Part shown: positions 7,201 through 12,537 of the stretch, piece by piece | Position numbering within the stretch: the stretch's first letter is position 1 | Layout: the number at the start of each line of letters is the position of its first letter | Origin: Dokdonella_A sp040002595 | Lineage (GTDB): Bacteria; Pseudomonadota; Gammaproteobacteria; Xanthomonadales; Rhodanobacteraceae | DNA: 12,537 bases | Direction: 5' to 3' | Assembly (NCBI GenBank): GCA_040002595.1 | Contig: JBDUED010000056.1 | Coordinates: 1-12,537 of the forward strand | Made by a program: the position numbers and the translations under genes | Notes under the pieces: generated by a model | What the model was told of the DNA's origin: nothing | The model's database searches: none | The model's input: the letters and a program-made list of their open reading frames with translations, nothing else

Positions 7201-7380
7201 CGCGCCGAAGTAGAAATGCTGCGGCTGCCCCGGCACGCCCGCAATGGTCAGCACGCGTCCACCGCGGAACGGGCCGATCAGGCGCCAGTCGAGTGCGCCG
7301 AACGCAGAGGCGTCGACCTGCGCCATGGCGTTGCTGCCAAGCACCGCCAGCAACGCGCCTAAAACGATTCGCCAGAGCAT
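4243..7380 (-). CDS. Exported VPS10/BNR (Asp-box) beta-propeller protein, sialidase-like fold
   Basis: 1,045 residues from the ATG at 7380, after GAGGAG (7387-7392) at six bases. Residues 1-21 form a signal peptide (MLWRIV, hydrophobic core, NAMA/Q), so it is exported. About eleven Asp-box turns (D-x-G-x-x-W) are visible, near residues 70, 124, 175, 235, 288, 333, 378, 512, 581, 633 and 679, building two beta-propeller-like halves of the sortilin VPS10/YCF48/BNR type. The propeller ends with HGRGFWIMDN (710-719). A C-terminal region (about 720-1045) holds a beta-rich part with PPGTYTIELIVDGKR and then a helical stretch. Known members are annotated as glycosyl hydrolases or sortilin-like proteins on weak grounds; no sialidase catalytic Arg triad or other active site is evident to me, so I give no reaction. 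An in-frame extension upstream to 7953 overlaps the antiporter gene and is rejected. Confidence 0.88.
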   Translation of the reverse strand: MLWRIVLGALLAVLGSNAMAQVDASAFGALDWRLIGPFRGGRVLTIAGVPGQPQHFYFGAVNGGVWETKDAGRTWQPIFDSQPVGSIGALAIAPSDPKVLYVGSGEADMRSDIAQGDGMYKSLDAGKTWTKIGLADSQQIARVLVDPRDANVVFVAALGHPYGPNTERGVFRSRDGGSSWTRVLGEGDATGAIDLAFEPANPQVIYASLWQTRRTPWNIYPPANGPGSGVYKSSDGGEHWAKIEGNGFPAHVGRVGIDVAHSDPKRVYAIVDSEKLADDTGGLYRSDDAGVHWRKMSSDARIWQRGWYFGRVTVDPKNADRVYLPNTIVLRSDDGGAHFIALKGDNTGDDFHELWIDPANPERQALAVDQGAIVSLNGGATWSSWHNQPTAQMYHVSTDNHFPYSVYGAQQDSGAAALPSRTGERDGISMRAFREITAGGEAGMIAPDPNDPDIVYGGEVDKLDLRTEQVRSIDPTLAEPDMYRRTWTLPLVFSPKDSKALYFGNQKVWRTDDGGAHWAAISPDLTREHPEVPPNLDAPSAANHQGIGDRRGVVYAIAPSPLDAKLLWAGTDDGLVWRTRDNGEHWDNVTPSTLEAWSKVGLIEASHFDADSAYVAIDRHRLDDRKPYILRTHDGGKSWQSIVSGIPDGYFVNAVREDPQRKGLLYAGTDLGILVSFDDGDHWQTLQANLPRTSVRDIDVHGDDLVIATHGRGFWIMDNIAPLRQADARVGKADAWLYAPATAIRTRISAFNGTPLPKDEPMAANPPAGAAIDYVLNRPAKRPLELSIRDAQGALVRHYSSAQPAAIVDPRKSEFATEWIEQPTPLATSVGMHRFIWPLHYARADKSDAEGAWAPPGTYTIELIVDGKRMQQSLQVAPDPRVTLSDAGYAQQFAFARKVEAAQARLVAPVEQAKVLHARLMEERNHANGDLAAALDSFDAQLVALASITDAGNPQNAWAYPAKSKASLRFVVDALTKLFDAAQSADASPSPDALAGYVALEPLLQGVLDEWAQLTTTRLAALNTTLRATGRKLLVVGTSVSSDKH

Positions 7381-7386
7381 GCGCAA

Positions 7387-7392
7387 CTCCTC
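7387..7392 (-). promoter_or_regulatory. Ribosome binding site of the propeller gene
   Basis: On the minus strand GAGGAG lies six bases before the ATG at 7380. It decides this start, which also places a clean signal peptide at the N-terminus. Confidence 0.8.
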
Positions 7393-7406
7393 ACTGTGCA
7401 AGACGG

Positions 7407-7422
7407 TGGCCGCTGGCGGCCA
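7407..7422. promoter_or_regulatory. Perfect 7-base inverted repeat in the propeller gene leader
   Basis: TGGCCGC and GCGGCCA are separated by two bases (TG). The site lies between the possible -10 element (7430-7435) and the ribosome binding site of the minus-strand gene, where an operator or a leader hairpin would act. Function is inferred. Confidence 0.3.
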
Positions 7423-7429
7423 AACACCG

Positions 7430-7435
7430 ATCATA
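7430..7435 (-). promoter_or_regulatory. Possible -10 element for the propeller gene
   Basis: The minus strand reads TATGAT, five of six bases of the sigma-70 -10 consensus, about 50 bases before the start codon. I see no good -35 box at 16-18 bases; a TTGTCA is too far upstream. Low certainty. Confidence 0.25.
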
Positions 7436-7582
7436 GCGACCACCGCGCGCCTGCGGCTGTGACAAAAGGCATGGATGCGGTCGGCCCCGCTGTCCGACTG
7501 GCAGCGAATCGGGCAGGATGCAGCCAGCCACAGGATGTCATCGATGCTTGCCACCCCTGATTTTGTTGATGCGTCTTGTGCG

Positions 7583-7597
7583 CGCCGCCGGGCGGCG
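7583..7597 (+). promoter_or_regulatory. GC hairpin in the leader of the antiporter gene
   Basis: CGCCGC (7583-7588) and GCGGCG (7592-7597) flank a 3-base loop, 29 bases before the ATG of the antiporter gene, which has no evident Shine-Dalgarno sequence. It may affect translation start, but in such GC-rich DNA chance is a fair alternative. The remaining divergent gap (7436-7582) shows no gene. Confidence 0.2.
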
Positions 7598-7626
7598 TCC
7601 TGCGCGACATTCTTCGCGCATTGCGC

Positions 7627-9438
7627 ATGACGTTCTCGCCCGCACTTCAGCTTTCCGCTCTGGTCGCACTCGGCTTTGCCGCACAGTGGCTGGCGTGGCG
7701 CGTGCGCCTGCCGGCGATCCTGTTCCTGCTGCTGATCGGACTGGTGCTGGGCCCGGGCCTGCGCTGGCTCGATCCGGAAGCGGCCATGGGCTCGCTGTTT
7801 TTTCCCTTCATCACGTTTGGTGTCGCGATCATCCTGTTCGAAGGCTCGCTCACCTTGCGCTTCGACGAACTCGCCGGCGTTGGCGGCACCGTGCTGCGTC
7901 TGGTCAGCGTCGGTGCGCTGGTCACGCTGGTGGTGCTCGCCGCGGCCGCGCACTGGATTGCCGGCCTGCCGTGGGAAATTGCCGCGTTGTTCGGGGCGTT
8001 GACCTGCGTCACCGGCCCGACCGTGATCACGCCGATGATCCGCAGCGTGCGGCCGAATGCGCGCATTGCCAACGTGCTGCGCTGGGAAGGAATCGTGATC
8101 GATCCGCTCGGCGCATTGTTCGCGGTGCTGATCTACGAGGCGATCGCCTCACACCAGGATGGCCATTCGCTGCTGGTGTTCGGCCTCACCATTGTCGTCG
8201 GTGCGCTGGCCGGCACGCTCGGCGCACGTACGCTGGCATTGCTGCTGCGGCGCCAGTGGTTGCCGGAATATCTGCAAACCTACGCGACACTGGCGTTGCT
8301 GCTGGTGACCTTCGCGCTGGCCAACGAGATCGCGCACGAATCGGGCCTGCTCGCAGTGACCGTGATGGGCATGACCCTGGCCAACCAGCGCGAGCTGGTG
8401 ATCGAGGAGATCCTCTCGTTCAAGGAACATCTCAGCACACTGTTGATCAGCGCGTTGTTCATCCTGCTTGCCGCGCGGCTCAAATGGCCGCTGCCGACCG
8501 GCGCACTCGGCGCGGGCATCGCGATCCTGCTTGTCGCTCAATTCGTCGCACGTCCACTGGCAGTGATCGCCAGCAGCATCGGCGGCACGCTGACGTGGCG
8601 CGAGCGCGCGCTGGTGGCGTGGATCGCACCGCGCGGCATTGTCGCCGCGGCGGTCTCGGCGCTGTTCGCCTTGCGTCTGGAACAACGTGGACTGGCTGGC
8701 GCGCAACTGCTGGTGCCACTCACGTTTGCGCTGATCATCGGCACGGTGGTGCTGCAGAGCGCGACCGCACGCCTGCTCGCGCAGCGCCTCGGCGTTGCGG
8801 CGACCGATCCACACGGCGTGCTGGTGATCGGCGCAAATCGTGTTGCGCGTGCGGTCGCCAAGGCGCTGGTCGAGCAGGGTGTCAAGGTACTCGTGGCCAG
8901 TGAAGACTGGTCCAACATCCGCGTCGCGCGCATGCAAAATCTGGATACCTGGTATGGCGATCCGCTGACCGAGCACGCCAGCCGTTCGCTGGATCTCGAC
9001 GGCATCGGCCGCCTGTTCGCGATGTCCGCGCGCGGCGAACTCAACAGCCTCGCCTGCGTGCGGTACCGACCGGAATTCGGCCGCCAGCGCGTGTATCGCC
9101 TGCGCGTGCGCAACCGCGCGCAGGACGACAACGGCCGCCGCGATCACGCCGCCGCCATCCGGGTGCCCCGCCTGTTCGGCGACGACATCACGCTGACGAT
9201 GCTGGAGGAACGCTTCGATCAGGACTGGCGGATCAAGAGCACGCGATTGTCCGACACGTTCGACCTTGATGCATTCCATGCCGAGCACGGCCATGATGCG
9301 CTGCGCCTGTTTGCCGTCGACGAACAAGGCCGCGTGCATACTGCCAGCGAAGATCGCGCGCTCGACATCCGCAGCGGCTGGACGCTGACCGCGCTAGTAC
9401 CGCCGCGAAGCAACGGCGGCACAATCGGCCCAGCCTGA
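7627..9438 (+). CDS. CPA1-type cation/proton antiporter with C-terminal TrkA-N-like domain
   Basis: 603 residues from the ATG at 7627; an upstream TTG (7576) in frame is less likely because its added residues are not membrane-like, though no clear ribosome binding site favours either. Residues about 5-385 are hydrophobic and fit some 12 membrane helices. Seen: FEGSLTL (71-77), TGPTVITPMIR (129-139), WEGIVIDPLGA (153-163) and APRGIVAAAV (334-343), in the order of the sodium/proton exchanger family; Glu154, Asp159 and Arg336 are the likely ion-path residues. From about 396 a Rossmann-like GVLVIGANRVARAVAKAL marks a cytoplasmic TrkA-N/RCK-like part, followed by a C-terminal regulatory-like region to 603. 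The role would be exchange of Na+ or K+ for H+ across the inner membrane, for pH and ion balance. The transported ion cannot be told. It is transcribed divergently from the propeller gene. Confidence 0.88.
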   Translation: MTFSPALQLSALVALGFAAQWLAWRVRLPAILFLLLIGLVLGPGLRWLDPEAAMGSLFFPFITFGVAIILFEGSLTLRFDELAGVGGTVLRLVSVGALVTLVVLAAAAHWIAGLPWEIAALFGALTCVTGPTVITPMIRSVRPNARIANVLRWEGIVIDPLGALFAVLIYEAIASHQDGHSLLVFGLTIVVGALAGTLGARTLALLLRRQWLPEYLQTYATLALLLVTFALANEIAHESGLLAVTVMGMTLANQRELVIEEILSFKEHLSTLLISALFILLAARLKWPLPTGALGAGIAILLVAQFVARPLAVIASSIGGTLTWRERALVAWIAPRGIVAAAVSALFALRLEQRGLAGAQLLVPLTFALIIGTVVLQSATARLLAQRLGVAATDPHGVLVIGANRVARAVAKALVEQGVKVLVASEDWSNIRVARMQNLDTWYGDPLTEHASRSLDLDGIGRLFAMSARGELNSLACVRYRPEFGRQRVYRLRVRNRAQDDNGRRDHAAAIRVPRLFGDDITLTMLEERFDQDWRIKSTRLSDTFDLDAFHAEHGHDALRLFAVDEQGRVHTASEDRALDIRSGWTLTALVPPRSNGGTIGPA

Positions 9439-9483
9439 TCCATTGCGAGCGATCGGAAAATCTTTGAATGACGCACTCACCAC

Positions 9484-9487
9484 GGAG
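9484..9487 (+). promoter_or_regulatory. Ribosome binding site of the NDUFA9-like gene
   Basis: GGAG eight bases before the ATG at 9496; it supports that start. The 57-base gap after the antiporter gene holds no terminator-like hairpin, so read-through is possible. Confidence 0.55.
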
Positions 9488-9495
9488 CTGTACCG

Positions 9496-10425
9496 ATGAA
9501 ACCGCAAACGATCGTCGTGCTTGGCGGCACCGGCTTCGTCGGCAGCCATCTGGTGCCGCTGCTACAGCGCGACGGCCATCGCATCACGTTGCTGTCGCGC
9601 CAACGAGAACGGCATCGCGAACTGGGCGTGTTGCCGCGGGTCGCGGTCGTCAGCGCGGATGTCCACGACGGCGACGTGCTTGCGCGCCATCTGGCCGGCG
9701 CCGATGTGGCAATCAACCTGGTCGGCATCCTCAATGAGCGTGGCAGCGACGGCAGCGGTTTCCGCAAGGCGCACGTCGAGCTCGTCGACACGCTCATTGG
9801 CGCGTGCGCGAGGGCCGGCGTCGCGCGCTTGCTGCAGATGAGTTCACTGCGCGCCGGCGAAGGCGACAGCCACTATCTGTCGACCCGCGGCGAAGCCGAG
9901 GTCCGCGTCAAAGCCTCTGCGCTGGCGTGGACCCTTTTTCGACCGTCGGTCATCTTCGGCCCTGGCGATGGCTTGTTTTTCCGTTTTTCCAAATTGCTGC
10001 GCATGACGCCGGTGCTGCCGCTGGCCCGCGCACACGCAACCTTCGCGCCGGTGTACGTCGGCGACGTGGCACAGGCTTTTGCGCGCGCCGTGATCCATCC
10101 GCACACGATCGGGCGTGTTTACGAACTGGCCGGGCCGCGCGAGATTGAACTGGGTGAGCTGGTGCGCTGGACCGCACGCATGATCGGCCGCCGGCGGCTG
10201 GTGATCGACCTCCCCGACGCGCTCGGTTATGCGCAAGCGTGGCTGGGCGAATGGCTGCCCGGCAAACCGCTCTCGCGCGACAATTTCCGCTCGCTGAAAC
10301 TCGATTCAGTCGCGCGCGAAGACGGTCTCGCGGCGCTCGGCATCGTCGCCACGCCGATGGATGCGGTGATGCCGCGCCTGCTCGGGCTCGACAATCGCGC
10401 GCGCCGTCGCCCACGCAAAGCGTGA
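9496..10425 (+). CDS. Atypical SDR, complex I NDUFA9-subunit-like NAD(P)-binding epimerase/dehydratase
   Basis: 309 residues, the full length of the family. The N-terminus carries the nucleotide-binding motif GGTGFVG (10-16) right after the first strand, then DVHDGD (55-60), INLVGILNE (73-81) and SSLRAGEGDSHYLSTRGEAE (116-135). FRPSVIFGPGDGLFFRFSKLLR and a PVYVGDVAQAF segment follow; these are typical of the NDUFA9/39-kDa complex I subunit group of atypical short-chain dehydrogenases. Family knowledge: bacterial members bind NAD(P)H, and several are annotated simply as NAD-dependent epimerases; a role in quinone metabolism or respiratory complex upkeep is suggested for relatives. At the catalytic Y-x-x-x-K site, Tyr127 is present but the Lys position is Arg131, so dehydrogenase activity may be lost. 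The cytoplasmic product has a basic tail. It lies 51 bases before cca. Confidence 0.85.
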   Translation: MKPQTIVVLGGTGFVGSHLVPLLQRDGHRITLLSRQRERHRELGVLPRVAVVSADVHDGDVLARHLAGADVAINLVGILNERGSDGSGFRKAHVELVDTLIGACARAGVARLLQMSSLRAGEGDSHYLSTRGEAEVRVKASALAWTLFRPSVIFGPGDGLFFRFSKLLRMTPVLPLARAHATFAPVYVGDVAQAFARAVIHPHTIGRVYELAGPREIELGELVRWTARMIGRRRLVIDLPDALGYAQAWLGEWLPGKPLSRDNFRSLKLDSVAREDGLAALGIVATPMDAVMPRLLGLDNRARRRPRKA

Positions 10426-10441
10426 CGACAACGCCGCGGAC

Positions 10442-10459
10442 GCTGGCAGCCGCGCCAGC
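10442..10459. promoter_or_regulatory. Perfect 6-base inverted repeat in front of cca
   Basis: GCTGGC (10442-10447) and GCCAGC (10454-10459) flank a 6-base spacer, ending 17 bases before the cca start. A CACAAT (10465-10470), weakly -10-like, follows just before the ATG, which lacks a Shine-Dalgarno sequence. Operator, leader hairpin or chance all remain open. Confidence 0.25.
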
Positions 10460-10476
10460 TCTGGCACAATCGACGC

Positions 10477-11700
10477 ATGCGTACCTATCTGGTGGGCGGC
10501 GCGGTCCGCGACAAGTTGCTTGGACTCGATGGCGTCGATCGCGACTACGTCGTGGTCGGCGCGACGCCGGATGAGCTGCGCGCGCTCGGTTATCGGCCGG
10601 TAGGCAAGGATTTCCCGGTGTTCCTGCATCCGGAGACGGCCGAGGAACACGCGCTGGCGCGCACCGAGCGCAAGACCGGCCGCGGCTATCACGCGTTCGA
10701 GTTTCACGCCGATCCCGCAGTGACGCTGGAGCAGGATCTTGCGCGCCGTGACCTGACCATCAATGCGATGGCCGAAGATGAAAACGGCGCGATCGTCGAT
10801 CCGTTCAACGGCCAGCGCGACCTGGCCGCACGCGTGCTGCGCCATGTCTCGCCCGCGTTTATCGAAGACCCGGTGCGGGTACTGCGCGTCGCGCGCTTTG
10901 CCGCGCGCTACGCCGCGCTCGGTTTTCGCATTGCCGACGAGACACTCGCGCTGATGCGCGAAATGGTTGCCAGCGGCGAAGTCGATCATCTGGTCGCCGA
11001 ACGCGTGTGGGTGGAAACGCGCAAGGCGCTTGCGGAAGCGACGCCGTCGGCCTTCGTGAAGGCCTTGCGCGCGTGCGGCGCGTTGCGCGCGATCTTTCCC
11101 GAAGTCGATGCGCTGTACGGCGTGCCGCAGCGGGCCGAGTATCACCCCGAGATCGATACCGGCATGCATGTCGAACTGGTGCTCGACATGGCTGCGCGTC
11201 TCGCGCCCGGTGATGATTTGGTCGGCTGGTGTGCGTTGACCCATGACCTCGGCAAGGCGCTCACGCCGGTCGACGAATTGCCGCGCCACGTCCGCCATGA
11301 ACACAACGGCGTCGCGCCGCTGCGTGCGCTGTGCGAGCGTTTGAAGGTGCCCGCCGAACACGCGGCGCTAGCGGAACAGGTGTGTCGCTTTCATCTGGAT
11401 GCGCACCGCGCGCTCGAACTCAAGCCGACTACGGTGCTGGACTTGCTCGAACAGCTCGACAGTTTTCGCCGTCCCGAGCGTTTGCGACGTTTTTTGATCG
11501 CCTGCGAAGCAGATAAGCGCGGACGACTCGGGTTGTCGGATGCGCCGTATCCGCAGGCGGATTTTCTGCGTGCCGCACATGCGGCGGCATGCACCATCGA
11601 CGCAGCACCATTCGTCCAGCAGGGACTCGGCGGCACCCAGATCGGAGCGGCAATGCGCGCAGCGCGCGTGCGGGCGATCGCGGCGTTGCCACGAAGCTGA
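10477..11700 (+). CDS. cca: tRNA nucleotidyltransferase (CCA-adding enzyme) with HD domain
   Basis: 407 residues, close to E. coli Cca (412). Seen: the class II nucleotidyltransferase head MRTYLVGGAVRDKLLG, the metal-binding pair D21-x-D23 in VDRDYVVVG, RRDLTINAMA (90-99), DPFNGQRDL, and EDPVRVLRVARFAARY (130-145), which form the catalytic and base-recognition parts. A helical domain follows, then the HD-type phosphohydrolase domain: H-P-E-I-D-T-G-M-H (223-231) and WCALTHDLGKA with His256-Asp257, then R-H-E-H-N-G (273-278). This is the multifunctional gammaproteobacterial form, which adds C, C and A to tRNA 3' ends from CTP and ATP without a template and, in E. coli, also has 2',3'-cyclic phosphodiesterase, 2'-nucleotidase and phosphatase activities. 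It acts in the cytoplasm. The ATG has no clear ribosome binding site. All key residues are present. Confidence 0.96.
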   Translation: MRTYLVGGAVRDKLLGLDGVDRDYVVVGATPDELRALGYRPVGKDFPVFLHPETAEEHALARTERKTGRGYHAFEFHADPAVTLEQDLARRDLTINAMAEDENGAIVDPFNGQRDLAARVLRHVSPAFIEDPVRVLRVARFAARYAALGFRIADETLALMREMVASGEVDHLVAERVWVETRKALAEATPSAFVKALRACGALRAIFPEVDALYGVPQRAEYHPEIDTGMHVELVLDMAARLAPGDDLVGWCALTHDLGKALTPVDELPRHVRHEHNGVAPLRALCERLKVPAEHAALAEQVCRFHLDAHRALELKPTTVLDLLEQLDSFRRPERLRRFLIACEADKRGRLGLSDAPYPQADFLRAAHAAACTIDAAPFVQQGLGGTQIGAAMRAARVRAIAALPRS

Positions 11701-11714
11701 CACGGTTGGGTCGC

Positions 11715-11816
11715 CGGCAAAAGCATCGCGGCTGCCGCCGCTACCACCGAAGCGGGCGCAGCCCATTGGCGTTCCTTTTCCTTGTGGGAGCGCCGGGAGG
11801 CGCGATGCTTTTGCCG
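11715..11816. repeat. Pair of inverted REP-like palindromic elements
   Basis: A perfect 16-base inverted repeat has arms at 11715-11730 (CGGCAAAAGCATCGCG) and 11801-11816. Each arm is joined to its own small hairpin: GCGGC/GCCGC with a 4-base loop (11728-11741) on the left, and GCGCC/GGCGC with a 4-base loop (11790-11803) on the right. The right unit is preceded by TTGTGGGAG (11782-11790); the left unit, read on the minus strand, has the related GTAGCGGC. This G-T-x-G-hairpin-GCGATGCTTTT layout is that of the REP-type repeats common in xanthomonads and pseudomonads. Placed head-on between the convergent cca and midA-like genes, the pair can fold into one long stem and may stop or shield both transcripts. 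No transposase of the RAYT type is seen here. Confidence 0.75.
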
Positions 11817-11842
11817 CGCACAGCATGCTTCTCGTCCGTCTT

Positions 11843-12537
11843 CTACAGGCGCCGCGACAGATCAAACGCGCGCAATCCCGGCAATGCATTGTCCACATTG
11901 CGCGCAAAGGCAATGGCCTGGAAGCGCTCGCCCATGTCGCCCGGCAAGGTCAGGCGTTTGGTTTCGGCGATAAGGCGTACGCGTTCGATGCCGGACAAAT
12001 TCTGGGTCGCGTCGACCAGGTCGGCCAGGCCGCTGGCGAGCAGAAACTGGCCTTGTGGCGCATAGCCGACAAAATCAAAACCTGTGCCGACTCCCGCCTC
12101 CGCCAGCGCGGTGAAATCGACGAACGCCGTAATGTCCTGCAGGCCCGGCCAATGCAGCGGATCGGCATGCGCGCGGTGGCGATAGTGGCAGACCAAGGTG
12201 CCGTCGTGGCGCTCGGGCAGATAGAACTCGCGACGCGGGTAACCGTAGTCGACAAACAACGCCACGCCAGCCTGGAGCGACCCGGTTACGGCCTGAATCC
12301 AGTAAGGCAACTGCGGCAGGATTTCCGACCGGTAACCGTCCTCGAACGGCGCTTCGAGCGCGCGTTCCACATGGCGCACGGCGTTGGTGACCAGCATGTC
12401 TGCCGGACGATCGACGCGCGCGAAACGATCGTTATCGAAGGTGACGTATTCCTCGAACACCTCGCCTTGGCGCATCACAAAGCGCGTGGTCGGCAAGGCA
12501 TCGACAACCTCGTTGGCGAACAGCACACCGCGCCACG
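11843..12537 (-). CDS. MidA/NDUFAF7-type SAM-dependent methyltransferase, 5'-partial
   Basis: The frame enters from the right edge; the visible part reads W-R-G-V-L-F-A-N-E-V-V-D-A-L-P and then 215 more residues to the TAG at 11843-11845. The FANEVVDALP motif is diagnostic of the MidA/DUF185 methyltransferase family (PF02636), and other family segments follow: YWIQAVTGSLQAGVALFVDYGYPRREFY (read in pieces), GTLVCHYRHRAHADP, PGLQDITAFVDFTALAEA, and GFDFVGYAPQGQFLL. The N-terminal SAM-binding part is outside the window. Family knowledge: the eukaryotic homologue NDUFAF7 dimethylates an arginine of complex I subunit NDUFS2 during assembly; bacterial members are less studied. The product is cytoplasmic. 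It converges on cca across the REP pair. The C-terminus is complete. Confidence 0.9.
   Translation of the reverse strand, partial: WRGVLFANEVVDALPTTRFVMRQGEVFEEYVTFDNDRFARVDRPADMLVTNAVRHVERALEAPFEDGYRSEILPQLPYWIQAVTGSLQAGVALFVDYGYPRREFYLPERHDGTLVCHYRHRAHADPLHWPGLQDITAFVDFTALAEAGVGTGFDFVGYAPQGQFLLASGLADLVDATQNLSGIERVRLIAETKRLTLPGDMGERFQAIAFARNVDNALPGLRAFDLSRRL

Noticed and set aside
7381..7953. In-frame N-terminal extension of the propeller protein
   Set aside because: It reads as hydrophilic, His/Gln-rich shadow sequence overlapping the antiporter gene; the ATG at 7380 has a strong ribosome binding site and a signal peptide.
7518..8903. 461-codon plus-strand frame overlapping the antiporter
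   Set aside because: Arg/Ala-rich shadow in another frame of the same gene with no membrane segments or motifs.
8149..9339. Long minus-strand open frame opposite the antiporter gene (396 codons)
   Set aside because: It is Gln/Arg/His-rich, has no family resemblance and lies fully antisense to a clear membrane-protein gene; high GC explains it.
10306..11361. Long minus-strand open frame opposite cca (351 codons)
   Set aside because: Composition typical of an antisense shadow; cca on the other strand has all its motifs intact.

Overview
The window is GC-rich, densely coding proteobacterial chromosome. The protein set (Rnk, an EcsC-like protein, a VPS10/BNR-repeat surface protein, an NDUFA9-like epimerase beside cca, a MidA methyltransferase) and the REP-like palindromes suggest a gammaproteobacterium of the Xanthomonadales/Lysobacterales, perhaps Rhodanobacteraceae. 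That assignment is inference from gene content and style; there is no rRNA here to settle it.

Layout. Bases 1-1020 hold the C-terminal two thirds of a flavin amine oxidase entering from the left. Bases 1234-3007 hold four small plus-strand genes: rnk, a damaged c-type cytochrome gene (first haem Cys lost and an early stop), a pyrimidine-dimer glycosylase-like protein and a DUF1801 protein. Their base composition looks less GC-rich than the rest. A 49-residue conserved ORF at 3286-3435, with a good ribosome binding site and an Arm/AP2-like look, sits just before an EcsC-like gene (3497-4144).

A long exported Asp-box (BNR/VPS10-like) beta-propeller protein runs on the minus strand (4243-7380). 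It is divergent from a CPA1-type cation/proton antiporter with a C-terminal TrkA-N-like domain (7627-9438). Then come an atypical SDR of the complex I NDUFA9 family (9496-10425) and the tRNA CCA-adding enzyme (10477-11700). After a pair of inverted REP-like elements lies a convergent MidA/NDUFAF7-type methyltransferase that leaves the right edge.

The genes do not form one obvious pathway; this is mostly a housekeeping and stress-related stretch. The points most worth a second look are the decaying cytochrome gene fused up against a DNA-repair gene, the small Arm-like ORF, the inverted REP pair, and two homologues of mitochondrial complex I factors (NDUFA9-like and NDUFAF7-like) on either side of cca. 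I found no tRNA, rRNA, CRISPR array, transposase, integrase or clear prophage, and nothing I would call a new multi-gene system.
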